Assembly (NCBI GenBank): GCA_963767565.1
Contig: CAVYEG010000006.1
Location: 1,426,001-1,490,000 of the forward strand
Direction of reading: 5' to 3'
DNA from: Palsa-504 sp963767565
GTDB lineage: Bacteria; Actinomycetota; Actinomycetes; Streptosporangiales; Streptosporangiaceae
Length of the DNA: 64,000 nt
The position numbers and the translations under genes were made by a program. Under the pieces are notes generated by a model. It was given only the letters and a program-made list of their open reading frames with translations, had not been told where the DNA came from and did no database searches. Below, piece after piece: positions 45,788 to 54,006 of the stretch (its first letter is position 1; each line of letters starts with the position of its first letter).

Positions 45788-46540
45788 GTGCAAGCGCAGA
45801 TGGCCGCAGAGCAGACGGCCTCGGTGCAGACGGGCTCGGTGCAGACGGGCTCGGCGCAGACGGGCTCGGCGCAGACGGGCGCTGGGCGGGCGATGGCGGG
45901 CGAGCCGGGACGGCGGCTGGCCGCCGGGAGGCTGCGGCAGGCCATCGTGGCCGGCGAGATGTCGCCCGGGCACCGGCTGGTCGAAGAAGAGCTGGCCGGC
46001 ATGCTCGGGGTGACCCGGGCCAGCCTGCGGGCGGCGCTGTTCGACCTGACCGCAGAGGGACTGGTCGAGCGGATACCGAACCGCGGCGCACGGGTGCGCG
46101 CCATCACGCTGGATGAGGCGATCGCCATCACCGAGTGCCGGATGACGCTGGAGGGCCTGTGCGCGGCCAAGGCGGCCGAGCGGGTCACCGACACCCAGGC
46201 CGCCCGGCTGCGCCAGCTCGGCGAGGAGATGGAGCGCAGCGTAGCCGGGGGCGAGCCGCTGAAGTACTCGGCGCTCAATCATGAGCTGCACCGCCTGATC
46301 AGGGAGATCTCGGCGCAGGCGGTGGCGGCCGACCTGCTGGAACGGCTGAACGGGCAGCTGGTCAGGCACCAGTTCCGGCTGTCGCTGCGGCCGGGCCGCC
46401 CGCAGGCGTCGCTGCCGGAGCATCTGGCCATGATCTCCGCGATCGCCGGGCGGCGCCCGGCCGAGGCCGAGCAGGCCACCCGGCAGCATCTGGGCAGCGT
46501 CATCACCGCCTTGAACGCCACCAGGGAAGAGGACCGGTGA
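45788..46540 (+). CDS. GntR-family (FadR/FCD-type) transcriptional regulator
   Basis: 250 residues from GTG 45788, the likely leaderless start; TTG 45749 would lie within the promoter. An unusual N-terminus has five 5-residue repeats (SVQTG/SAQTG) encoded by a 15-bp DNA repeat. The winged helix follows (RLRQAIVAGEMSPGHRLVEEELAGMLGVTRASLRAALFDL, then GLVERIPNRGARVRAI), then an FCD effector domain with His ligands in ALNHELHRLI, LPEHLAMI and ATRQHLGSV. It is 54 bases before the aldolase gene and probably controls the aromatic catabolic operon in response to a pathway acid. Confidence 0.92.
   Translation: MQAQMAAEQTASVQTGSVQTGSAQTGSAQTGAGRAMAGEPGRRLAAGRLRQAIVAGEMSPGHRLVEEELAGMLGVTRASLRAALFDLTAEGLVERIPNRGARVRAITLDEAIAITECRMTLEGLCAAKAAERVTDTQAARLRQLGEEMERSVAGGEPLKYSALNHELHRLIREISAQAVAADLLERLNGQLVRHQFRLSLRPGRPQASLPEHLAMISAIAGRRPAEAEQATRQHLGSVITALNATREEDR
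45809..45883 (+). repeat. 15-bp coding tandem repeat at the start of the GntR gene
   Basis: Five units of the type gtgcagacgggctcg (45809–45883; the inner copies are near identical). It encodes the SVQTG/SAQTG peptides before the winged helix and keeps the frame. It resembles an expanding minisatellite. Confidence 0.8.
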
Positions 46541-46594
46541 CCGGATTGAGCAGCATGTGTCAGTGTTCCCGCAGGTCACGAAGGGACTGAGCTG

Positions 46595-47317
46595 ATGCGG
46601 AACGTCATCGTCACCGGGGTCACCCGGGCTGATCTGGCCGTCGTCGACCAGCTCGCGGAACTCGGAGTGGCCACCGTGCACGAGGCGGCCGGCCGGGACG
46701 GGTACCTCGGGCCGGAGCTGCGTCCTATCCAGGACGGCACCCGGGTCGGCGGCACGGCGGTCACCGCGCTGTGCTGGCCGGGCGACAACCTCATGATCCA
46801 CGCGGCGGTGGAGCAGTGCCAGGCCGGGGACCTGCTGGTGGTAACCACCACCTCGCCGTGCAGCGACGGGTTCTTCGGCGAGCTGCTGGCCACCTCGCTG
46901 GCCGCGCGCGGGGTCCGCGGGCTGGTCATCAAGGCGGGCGCCCGGGACGTGGCGGACCTGCGGGCCATGGGCTTCCCGGTCTGGTCGGCGGCGGTCAGCG
47001 CGCAGGGCACGGTCAAACAGACGCCGGGCGCGGTCAACGTGCCGGTGTCCATGGGCGGCCAGGTCATCCGACCCGGCGACGCGATCATCGCCGACGACGA
47101 CGGCGTGGTGTGCGTGCCGCGCGGGCAGGCCAGCCAGGTGCTGGCCGCCGCCCGGGCCCGGGTGGCGAAGGAGGAACAGGCGCGCCAGGCGCTGGCCGAC
47201 GGCCAGCTCGGCCTGGACCTGTACGGCCTGCGCGCCACGCTCGCCGCGCGCGGCGTCGACTACGTCACCGCCGAACAGTACGCGGCCCGGGCGAACGCTG
47301 AGGATGAGGCAACCTGA
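46595..47317 (+). CDS. RraA-like 4-carboxy-4-hydroxy-2-oxoadipate aldolase/oxaloacetate decarboxylase
   Basis: 240 residues of the RraA/DlpA fold. Members of this branch (LigK/GalC type) cleave 4-carboxy-4-hydroxy-2-oxoadipate to pyruvate and oxaloacetate and use Mg2+. Visible: GVATVHEAAGRDGYLGPELR, PGDNLMIHAAVEQCQAGDLL (the substrate-binding region), VIKAGARDVADLRAMGFPVW (the R-D pair that binds metal and substrate) and GDAIIADDDGVVCVP. Tight linkage to the PrpF-like tautomerase (TGATG overlap) and an extradiol dioxygenase supports this role over RNase E inhibition. Confidence 0.88.
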   Translation: MRNVIVTGVTRADLAVVDQLAELGVATVHEAAGRDGYLGPELRPIQDGTRVGGTAVTALCWPGDNLMIHAAVEQCQAGDLLVVTTTSPCSDGFFGELLATSLAARGVRGLVIKAGARDVADLRAMGFPVWSAAVSAQGTVKQTPGAVNVPVSMGGQVIRPGDAIIADDDGVVCVPRGQASQVLAAARARVAKEEQARQALADGQLGLDLYGLRATLAARGVDYVTAEQYAARANAEDEAT

Positions 47318-48399
47318 TGGGACCAGATGACGGGGTGCGGTGCATGCTGATGCGCGGCGGCACGTCGAAGGGCGCCTACTTCCTGGCCCGGGACCTGCCC
47401 GCCGACCCGGCAGAACGCGACGGCCTGCTGCTGCGCATCATGGGCAGCCCCGACCCCAGGCAGATCGACGGCATCGGCGGGGCCCATCCGCTGACCTCCA
47501 AGGTCGCGGTGATCTCCCCCGCGTCCCGTCCCGACGCCGACGTCGACTACCTGTTCCTGCAGGTCGGCGTCGACCAGGCCGCGGTTTCCGGCCAGCAGAA
47601 CTGCGGCAACCTGCTGGCCGGGGTAGGCCCGTTCGCGATCGAGCGCGGCCTGGCCGGCCAGCCGCCGGTCCGGATCCATATGGTCAACTCGGGCAGCGTG
47701 GCCACCGCCACCTTCCCGGCCACCGACGGCGTGGTCGAGTACGCGGGCGAGGTCGCGATCGCCGGGGTTCCTGGGACGGCCGCGGCCGTCGTGCTCGCCT
47801 TCTCCGGTGAACAGAGCGCCGGGACCGAGGGGTCGGCGACCGGGGCCCTGCTGCCCACCGGGCACGTCACCGACGTCATCGACGGCGTCCGGGTCACCTG
47901 CGTGGACAACGGCATGCCGGTCGTGGTGGTGGCCGCCGGGGACCTGGGCTGGACCGGGTATGAGACCGTGGCCGAGCTCGAATCAGATCCCGGCCTGAAC
48001 GCCAGGGTGCGGGAGCTGCGGCTGACGGCCGGGAAGCTCATGGGGCTAGGCGACGTGTCGGCCGCCAGCGTCCCGAAGGTCTCGCTGGTGACCACGCCGG
48101 CCGATGGCGGCACGATCTGCACCCGCACCTTTATCCCGGTCCGGGTGCACGAGTCGATCGGCGTGCTCGGCGCGGTCAGCGTGGCGACCGCGCTGCTGCT
48201 CGACGGGGCCGCCGGCCGCGATCTGGCCGCCCTCACGCCCGGGCAGACCAGGTTCGACATCGAGCATCCCAGCGGGCACCTCCAGGTCGAGGCCGAGGTA
48301 GACACCGCCCGCACTCCGCCCGCGGTAATCCGCTCCGGAGTGGTCCGTACCGCGCGCAAGCTCTTCGACGGCACCGTCTTCCCCCGGAGGTACCCGTGA
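47317..48399 (+). CDS. PrpF-family 4-oxalomesaconate tautomerase-like protein
   Basis: 360 residues of the PrpF/diaminopimelate-epimerase fold. Start block RCMLMRGGTSKGAYFLARDLP and GIGGAHPLTSKVAVI; the cysteine in QQNCGNLLAGVGPFAI is the usual catalytic position. Subfamily members isomerise 4-oxalomesaconate (LigU/GalD) or methylaconitate (PrpF); the neighbours (CHA aldolase, ring-cleavage enzyme) favour the aromatic role. ATG 47317 is coupled to the aldolase, and the stop overlaps the dioxygenase GTG. Confidence 0.87.
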   Translation: MGPDDGVRCMLMRGGTSKGAYFLARDLPADPAERDGLLLRIMGSPDPRQIDGIGGAHPLTSKVAVISPASRPDADVDYLFLQVGVDQAAVSGQQNCGNLLAGVGPFAIERGLAGQPPVRIHMVNSGSVATATFPATDGVVEYAGEVAIAGVPGTAAAVVLAFSGEQSAGTEGSATGALLPTGHVTDVIDGVRVTCVDNGMPVVVVAAGDLGWTGYETVAELESDPGLNARVRELRLTAGKLMGLGDVSAASVPKVSLVTTPADGGTICTRTFIPVRVHESIGVLGAVSVATALLLDGAAGRDLAALTPGQTRFDIEHPSGHLQVEAEVDTARTPPAVIRSGVVRTARKLFDGTVFPRRYP

Positions 48400-49379
48400 C
48401 CAGCCTGCCGCAGCCCACTCCGCCGGCGGCGCGGCCGCCGCTGCACGACGTGGCGCACCTGGGGCACATCGAGCTGCTGACGCCCAAGATGCATCAGAGC
48501 CTGTGGTTCTTCGTCGACGTGCTCGGCCTGACCGAGAACGGCCGCGAAGGTAACTCGGTCTACCTGCGTACCTGGGATGACTACGAGCACCACACGGTCA
48601 AGCTGACCGCGCACGACACCTCGGGCATCCGCCGGGTCGGGCTGCGGGCCGCCAGCCAGGCGGCGCTCGAGGCCCGGGTCAAGGCCATCGAGGAAGCCGG
48701 GCTTGGCATCGGCTGGAAGGACGGCGACCCCGGCCTGGGGCCGACGTACGTGTACCGCGACCCGGACGGGCACGAGCTGGAGCTGTACTGGGAATCGGAG
48801 TGGTACACGCCGCCGGCCGGGCTGAAGCCGTCACTGAAGAACCAGGCCCAGGCCTACCCGGGCCGCGGCGTCTGCGTGCGGCGGCTGGACCACGTGAACT
48901 ACCTGGCCCGCGACGTCCCGCCCAACGGGGAATTCGTCCGCGACGTGCTCGGCGGGCGGGTCACCGAGCAGATCAGGCTGGACGACGGCACCATCTCCGC
49001 GCAGTGGCTGCACTTCACCAACAAGGGCTACGACCTGGTGTACACCCGGGACTGGACCGGCAGCACCGGGCGGCTGCATCACGTCGCGTTCTCGCCCGAC
49101 ACCCGCGAGGACATCCTGCGCGCCGCCGATATCTGCCTGGACCACGGCGTGTTCATCGAGACCGGGCCGCATAAGCACGCGATCCAGCAGACGTTCTTCC
49201 TGTACGTCTACGAGCCGGGCGGCAACCGGATCGAGCTGGCCAACCCGGCCGCGCGGCTGGTGCTGGCACCGGACTGGCGCACCATCACCTGGACCGAGGC
49301 CGAACGCGCCAAGGGGCAGGCCTGGGGCCTGAAGACGATCGAGTCCTTCCACACGCACGGGACCCCGCCGGTGCCGTGA
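48396..49379 (+). CDS. Extradiol (catechol 2,3-dioxygenase-like) VOC dioxygenase
   Basis: 327 residues, two VOC modules as in type I extradiol dioxygenases. The C-terminal module has the Fe(II) ligands: His in RRLDHVNYLA (about 166), His in GRLHHVAFSP (228/229) and Glu in GGNRIELANP (about 280). YDLVYTRDWTG and TFFLYVYEPGG are typical of the fold. It should cleave a catecholic ring meta to the hydroxyls. With the aldolase and tautomerase it suggests a 4,5-type cleavage route of a carboxylated catechol such as protocatechuate or gallate; a hydratase and dehydrogenase are not in this operon. GTG start overlaps the previous stop. Confidence 0.93.
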   Translation: MTSLPQPTPPAARPPLHDVAHLGHIELLTPKMHQSLWFFVDVLGLTENGREGNSVYLRTWDDYEHHTVKLTAHDTSGIRRVGLRAASQAALEARVKAIEEAGLGIGWKDGDPGLGPTYVYRDPDGHELELYWESEWYTPPAGLKPSLKNQAQAYPGRGVCVRRLDHVNYLARDVPPNGEFVRDVLGGRVTEQIRLDDGTISAQWLHFTNKGYDLVYTRDWTGSTGRLHHVAFSPDTREDILRAADICLDHGVFIETGPHKHAIQQTFFLYVYEPGGNRIELANPAARLVLAPDWRTITWTEAERAKGQAWGLKTIESFHTHGTPPVP

Positions 49380-49410
49380 ACGGGCCGGGTGCACGCACCC
49401 CGGCCCGTTC
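49378..49410 (+). terminator. Terminator hairpin after the dioxygenase gene
   Basis: gaacgggccgggt (49378–49390) pairs with accccggcccgttc (49397–49410), a 13-bp stem with one bulged C and a 6-base loop, followed by an A-rich stretch. It starts at the stop codon of the dioxygenase and separates it from the convergent VOC gene, so it may work in both directions. Confidence 0.75.
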
Positions 49411-49443
49411 GGCAGAAAAGATAGTGAACGCGGCGTGGGCGGA

Positions 49444-50220
49444 CTAGCCGGCGGGCGGCTTGATCAGGGAGAAGACCGCGCTGTCGCTGTCGGCGACGAC
49501 GCCGATCCGGCCGTACGGAGTGTCGCTGACGGGCTGGATCTGACGGCCGCCGAGCTCGACGACCTTGGCCACCGCGGCGTCGGTGTCGGTGACCAGGAAG
49601 TAGCACGACCAGACGGCGGGGTGCCCGGCGGGCGTCCCCTCCGGGTACTCACCGATCCCGCCGACCTCGTGGCCGTCGAGCATGAGCATGGCGTACTTGA
49701 AGCCGTCGCCGCTCATGTCCTGGTAGTCGTAGCCGAACACCGCCCGGTAGAAAGCCTTGCTGCCGTCGAAGTCGCGGCTGAGGTGCTCGTTCCAGGTCAG
49801 CGTGCCCGGCTCGTTGGCCACGCCGATTCCCGTGGTGTTCCCGCCTTGCCAGATCCCGAACGCGGCCCCCGCGGTGTCCAGGGCGACCGCCATCCGGCCC
49901 TCGCTCATGACGTCCATCGGCTCGGCCAGCAGCTGGCCGCCCGCGCCCTTGATCTTGGCCGCGGTCGCATCGGCGTCGTCGGTGGCCAGGTAGGTCAGCC
50001 AGGCCGACGGCGCCTCGGGGGACCCCATCTTCGGGCCGATGCCAGCCACGGTCCGGCCGTCCTGTTGGGCGATGGAGTAGCCACCCACCTCCGGGCCGCC
50101 GACCTGGATGTCCCAGCCGAACAGGGCCTCGTAGAACGCGATCGCCTTCGGTACGTCGTCCACGCTGACATCGACCCAGCAGGGCGTACCGGCAGGCCAC
50201 CGTGTATCGCGCGTTACCAC
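49444..50220 (-). CDS. VOC-family (glyoxalase-like) protein with two modules
   Basis: 258 residues, two tandem VOC modules (PCWVDVSVDDVPKAIAFYEALFGWD and LTWNEHLSRDFDGSKAFYRAVFGYD). GTG 50220 has a strong GGGGAGGTAAC signal. It resembles the common Streptomyces two-domain VOC proteins linked to small-molecule resistance or unknown reactions; the metal-binding residues are not obvious in the first module. It is convergent with the dioxygenase gene and not clearly part of that operon. Downstream of its promoter side lies the 15-bp repeat array. Confidence 0.92.
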   Translation of the reverse strand: MVTRDTRWPAGTPCWVDVSVDDVPKAIAFYEALFGWDIQVGGPEVGGYSIAQQDGRTVAGIGPKMGSPEAPSAWLTYLATDDADATAAKIKGAGGQLLAEPMDVMSEGRMAVALDTAGAAFGIWQGGNTTGIGVANEPGTLTWNEHLSRDFDGSKAFYRAVFGYDYQDMSGDGFKYAMLMLDGHEVGGIGEYPEGTPAGHPAVWSCYFLVTDTDAAVAKVVELGGRQIQPVSDTPYGRIGVVADSDSAVFSLIKPPAG

Positions 50221-50270
50221 TTGAGTTACCTCCCCAGGGTTGAGCCTTAGCCGCCGACGCTAACACAGTG

Positions 50271-50405
50271 TCTCTAACCACGGGGTCTCTAACCACGGGG
50301 TCTCTAACCACGGGGTCTCTAACCACGGGGTCTCTAACCACGGGGTCTCTAACCACGGGGTCTCTAACCACGGGGTCTCTAACCACGGGGCCGCTAGCCA
50401 CGGGT
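50271..50405. repeat. 15-bp tandem repeat array, eight perfect units plus one degenerate
   Basis: tctctaaccacgggg is repeated eight times without change (50271–50390), then ccgctagccacgggt. It fills the gap between the divergent VOC gene and a small membrane protein gene, starting 50 bases before the VOC start. There are no spacers, so it is not CRISPR. Read on the minus strand it would encode PVVRD repeats. The unit is related to the secD-end repeat at 15430. Confidence 0.95.
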
Positions 50406-50437
50406 ACCGTCAGCGGAGCCTCTTACACTGTGCATTC

Positions 50438-50773
50438 ATGTACGCCAAGACCAACCCGGGCACGGGACGCCTGACGTCGCGGCAGAGACGGATATTCCTG
50501 ATCGTGGGCGTGGCGTTCCTCGCGGTGCTGGGCGGGCTGGGTGCCTGGGGGGCGGTGGCGTCCAACAGCAATTCGAGCTCGGGCCACGGCTGCGTGAACG
50601 TGACCGTGCCCAGTTCCATGGGCGGGGCGGACCTGCACTACTGCGGGGCGCAGGCCCGATCGTTCTGCCAGCAGGCGTTCCGGTCGCAGGACCAGCTCTC
50701 GCTGCTGGCCCGGCCGCAGTGCGCGCTGGCCGGACTGGCACCGGCCGGCGCGGGCGCCAGCGCCAGCTCCTGA
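50438..50773 (+). CDS. Small membrane-anchored protein, unknown function
   Basis: 111 residues. A basic N-terminus, one helix (IFLIVGVAFLAVLGGLGAWG), a Ser/Asn linker and an extracytoplasmic domain with four cysteines (GHGCVNVTVP, LHYCGAQARSFCQQAF, RPQCALAG) that could form two disulphides. Such proteins recur in actinomycetes; I know of no function. The ATG lies 33 bases after the 15-bp array. Confidence 0.75.
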   Translation: MYAKTNPGTGRLTSRQRRIFLIVGVAFLAVLGGLGAWGAVASNSNSSSGHGCVNVTVPSSMGGADLHYCGAQARSFCQQAFRSQDQLSLLARPQCALAGLAPAGAGASASS

Positions 50774-50781
50774 CCCGCGGT

Positions 50782-51207
50782 TCACAGCTCGACGATGATG
50801 GTGACGGGGCCGTCGTTGACCAGGGATACCTTCATGTCGGCGCCGAACACGCCGGTTTCGACCCGGGCGCCCAGCTCACGAAGGGCCTGGACCACGGCAC
50901 CCACCAGCGGCTCGGCGACCGGGCCCGGCGCGGCGGCCGACCAGGACGGGCGGCGGCCCTTGGCCAGGTCGGCGTAGAGGGTGAACTGGCTGATCACCAG
51001 CAGCGGTGCAGCAACGTCGGAGCAGGACTTCTCGCCGTCGAGGATCCGCAGCCCCCAGAGCTTGGCGGCGAGCTTGCGGGCCAGCTCGGCGGTGTCGTCG
51101 TGGGTGATGCCGACCAGCACCAGCAGGCCCGGTTCGTCGATCTGGCCGGCCACCTGGCCGCCGGTCATCACGCTGGCCCTGCTCACCCGCTGCACCACTG
51201 CCCGCAT
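50782..51207 (-). CDS. dtd: D-aminoacyl-tRNA deacylase
   Basis: 141 residues, the family's normal length. Removes D-amino acids (and glycine mischarged on tRNA-Ala) from tRNA. The diagnostic motifs SQFTLYADLAKGRRPSW and NDGPVTIIVEL (with the GP-type NDGPVT loop) are complete. Start MRAVVQRVSRASVMTGG. It diverges from the asparaginase gene with 53 bases between starts. Confidence 0.97.
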   Translation of the reverse strand: MRAVVQRVSRASVMTGGQVAGQIDEPGLLVLVGITHDDTAELARKLAAKLWGLRILDGEKSCSDVAAPLLVISQFTLYADLAKGRRPSWSAAAPGPVAEPLVGAVVQALRELGARVETGVFGADMKVSLVNDGPVTIIVEL

Positions 51208-51260
51208 AGCAGGGCAGGGTACCCGCGCGCCCGGGTACGCGAACAGGGCAGACTGCGTGC

Positions 51261-52232
51261 ATGACGATCTTTCCCAATGACGTGAATCCGGTCGTCGCCG
51301 AGGTCGTGCGGTCGGGCTTCACCGAATCGCGGCACCGGGGCGCGGTAGCCGGGCTGGCCGCCGACGGCCGGCCGGTCATCAGCGTCGGGCACACCGACGC
51401 GCCGTTCCTGCCCCGGTCGGCGAACAAGCCGCTGCAGGCGGTAGCGATGCTCCGCTGCGGCCTGGCCCTGGAGGCCGAGCTGCTGGCGCTGGCCGCAGCC
51501 AGCCATTCCGGCGAGGACTTCCACGTCGACGGGGTACGGAAGATCCTGTCCGGGGCCGGGCTGAGCGAGGATGACCTGCGCTGTCCGGCCTCCTGGCCGC
51601 TGGACACCGACACCGCGCACCGGCTGATCGCCCGGGGCGACGGCACGTCGCGGATCCGGATGAACTGCTCGGGCAAGCACGCCGCCATGCTGGCCACCTG
51701 TGCGGTGAACGGCTGGCCGACGGGCAGCTACCTGGCGCCTGATCACCCGCTGCAGCAGGCGATCAGGCACACGGTCGAGGACCTGGCCGGACAGCAGTCG
51801 CCGGCCACCGGCGTGGACGGCTGCGGCGCTCCGCTGTTCGCGCTCACCCTGGCTGGGCTGGCCCGGGCCTTCCGGGTCCTGGCGCTGGCCGAGCCGGGCA
51901 CGCCGGAGCGGCGGGTGGCCGACGCCATGCGCGCGTACCCGGAATGGACCAGCGGCACCCACCGGGACGAGCGCCGGCTGATGGCGGCGGTGCCAGGCCT
52001 GCTGGTCAAGAGCGGCGCCGAGGGAGTGGACGCGTTCGCGCTGGCGGACGGACACGGGGTGCGGGCCGGCGCGGTCAAGATCGACGACGGCGGGCAGCGG
52101 GCCCGGACTCCGGTCACGGTGGCCGCGCTGCGCCAGCTCGGCGCGGTCGTCCCCGACGAGCTGGCCGCGGTCCCGGTCACCGGCGGCGACGCCGTGGTCG
52201 GTGAGGTCCGCGCCGTAGGATGGCGCGGGTGA
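51261..52232 (+). CDS. Asparaginase (AnsA/L-asparaginase II-like)
   Basis: 323 residues. Family of thermolabile/rhizobial-type asparaginases (DUF: asparaginase II). Motifs: GHTDAPFLPRSANKPLQAVA (SxxK: Ser-Ala-Asn-Lys), ALAAASHSGEDFH, MNCSGKHAAMLATC, and VDGCGAPLFALTL, all of which characterise this serine-type or cysteine-type amidohydrolase family. Converts asparagine to aspartate and ammonia. It overlaps the following gene by 13 bases from ATG 52220 or 4 bases from GTG 52229. Confidence 0.92.
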   Translation: MTIFPNDVNPVVAEVVRSGFTESRHRGAVAGLAADGRPVISVGHTDAPFLPRSANKPLQAVAMLRCGLALEAELLALAAASHSGEDFHVDGVRKILSGAGLSEDDLRCPASWPLDTDTAHRLIARGDGTSRIRMNCSGKHAAMLATCAVNGWPTGSYLAPDHPLQQAIRHTVEDLAGQQSPATGVDGCGAPLFALTLAGLARAFRVLALAEPGTPERRVADAMRAYPEWTSGTHRDERRLMAAVPGLLVKSGAEGVDAFALADGHGVRAGAVKIDDGGQRARTPVTVAALRQLGAVVPDELAAVPVTGGDAVVGEVRAVGWRG

Positions 52233-53740
52233 GCAAGAACACCCGGCCGCGCCGTCGGCCCGCCCCAGCCAGCGCCCGCGGGCGGGAGGACCCCGGCACT
52301 CTCGTGGAGCGGATGGTGGCCAGCCTCTGGACGGCGGTTGGGGCCGGCGACCTGCTGCGCGCCGAGCTCGAGGCCGCCACCTGCATGGCGCTGCCGCGAG
52401 TGGGACGGCTGGAGCCCGACGACGCGCAGGCTTTCATCTCCAAGGTGCTGGTGGACGAGGCCGTCCGCAATCCGTCGGCCGAAGGCGCGGCCATGCTGCG
52501 GCTGCTGATGAGCCTGGGCTCGCCGGCGACCAAGAGATCAGCCAGTCAGGCCCTGGCCCGGCTGACCGAGACCGGCATCTACCCGCCCGACTGGGTAACC
52601 GGAGCCGGGAAGGCGGTCCCGGGCCGGGCCTGGCGCCGGTACGACGTGTTCGGCGACGACGAGGCCATCGCGGTGACGTTCCGCTACGGCGAAGCCGAGC
52701 ACGGCGTGGTGGGACAGGTGGATCTGACCGGCATGCCCGTCGCTATCGCGGTCGGCGTGGCGTCCGATGCGGCCAGCCTGATCGAGGCCATCAGCCGTGA
52801 CGACGAGCCGTTCGACCGGACCGAGGAGATCGGCCTGGCCGAGGCCCGCCGCCGCCTGGAGGTGCCGCTGGCCCGGTGCGACGAGGATCCGGATCCGGGC
52901 CTGTCCGTGGACACGCTGGCGTACCTGCCCGTGGCGCGGTCCCGGGTCCGGCGGCTGCCGGCCGAAGCGGAGACGGCGATCGGCGTCTTCACCGCCGCCG
53001 ACCGCGCGGCGGCGGCGGACGATTTCGCGGCGAGCTCACTGGCCGCCGAGGCGCGGGCCGCTGACGAGGACGCGACGCGGTTCTGGGCGCAGGTGCTCAC
53101 CGGCTACAGCAGCAGGATCCCGGGTGAGCCGCCGGCCCAGATCGGTCCGCGCAAGCTCGCGCACCTGCTGCTGGGCCACGTACCGAACACCTTCACCCTG
53201 TCGCGGGCGCAGCGCCAGCACCTCGAGCCGGCGGTAACCGCCTGGACCGCCTGGTCGGCCGCGCAGCGCGGCCTGGACGAGGCGGCCACGGCGCGGCTGG
53301 CCGACAGCCTGCCCGAGACGTTCGGCCGGTTCGGGGGGGCCTACGACGACCCGGACGCGGTCACGGCCCGCAGCTACCTGGCCGACCTGGCGGCCGCCGA
53401 CGCCGACGTGTCCGAGCTGGCCCGGCACGTGGCACGCCGGATGTTCGCGGTGCCGCTGCCGGACCCCGGCCAGGATGGCCGCGGTCCGGTGGACCTCGGC
53501 GACCCGGCCGTCCGCCGGGAGCTGACCGAGGCCGAGTTCGCCGAGTGCGCGCCGCACGCCGGGATCACCCGCGAGGACTTCATGGCCGCCGTGCACCGGG
53601 TCGTCGCCGAGCTGTGGGACGACGATCCGCCTGCGACCTTCGCCGCGGCCCGGCGGATGTTCGCTTCCGGGGCCGCCCGGCATGACATCATCCACACGCT
53701 GGCCGAGAGGCCCGCCGTCACGGGTGGCGAGGCGGAGTGA
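52220..53740 (+). CDS. Uncharacterised 506-residue protein
   Basis: 506 residues, no signal peptide or membrane segment. The central region has a mixed fold (WRRYDVFGDDEAIAVTFRYG, VVGQVDLTGMPVAIAVGVAS) and the rest is helical. An acidic/Ala-rich composition and conserved-looking blocks (VDTLAYLPVARSRVRRLPAE, HLLLGHVPNTFTLSRAQRQHL) suggest a real protein. I cannot place it in a functional family. ATG 52220 gives MARVSKNTRPRRR; GTG 52229 is an alternative that produces a GTGA overlap with asparaginase. Confidence 0.8.
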   Translation: MARVSKNTRPRRRPAPASARGREDPGTLVERMVASLWTAVGAGDLLRAELEAATCMALPRVGRLEPDDAQAFISKVLVDEAVRNPSAEGAAMLRLLMSLGSPATKRSASQALARLTETGIYPPDWVTGAGKAVPGRAWRRYDVFGDDEAIAVTFRYGEAEHGVVGQVDLTGMPVAIAVGVASDAASLIEAISRDDEPFDRTEEIGLAEARRRLEVPLARCDEDPDPGLSVDTLAYLPVARSRVRRLPAEAETAIGVFTAADRAAAADDFAASSLAAEARAADEDATRFWAQVLTGYSSRIPGEPPAQIGPRKLAHLLLGHVPNTFTLSRAQRQHLEPAVTAWTAWSAAQRGLDEAATARLADSLPETFGRFGGAYDDPDAVTARSYLADLAAADADVSELARHVARRMFAVPLPDPGQDGRGPVDLGDPAVRRELTEAEFAECAPHAGITREDFMAAVHRVVAELWDDDPPATFAAARRMFASGAARHDIIHTLAERPAVTGGEAE

Positions 53741-53955
53741 GCTACGCAGATGTCAACGGCGTGTCCCTGTACCACGAGGAGCACGGCTCGGGTCAGCCGC
53801 TGATTTTGCTGCACGGCGGCCTGGGCTCGGGCGACATGTACGCCGCGATCATGCCGCAGCTGGCCAAGGGGCGCGCCTCGGCGGACCTGCCCGCCGCGGT
53901 CATCCCGTTCCTCGACGAGCCGTCGCTCGAGCCGCCCGCGCCGTTCGGCCGGTAG
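53737..53955 (+). pseudogene. Alpha/beta hydrolase with large in-frame internal deletion
   Basis: 72 residues. Residues 1–46 are the start of a 270-residue alpha/beta hydrolase (MSYADVNGVSLYHEEHGSGQ, then LILLHGGLGSGDMYAAIM). Residues 47–72 match the usual C-terminus (LPAAVIPFLDEPSLEPPAP). The nucleophile, acid and catalytic His are all missing. The two ends are joined in frame, so a deletion of about 600 bases is inferred. GTG start overlaps the preceding stop. Confidence 0.7.
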
Positions 53956-54006
53956 CCGGCCCGAATCCTGGGCGCGACCGCCATGGACGAGCTGAATCGG
54001 TAATAC

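Noticed and set aside
50271..50405. Possible CRISPR array
   Set aside because: Units are contiguous 15-mers without spacers, and no cas genes are present.
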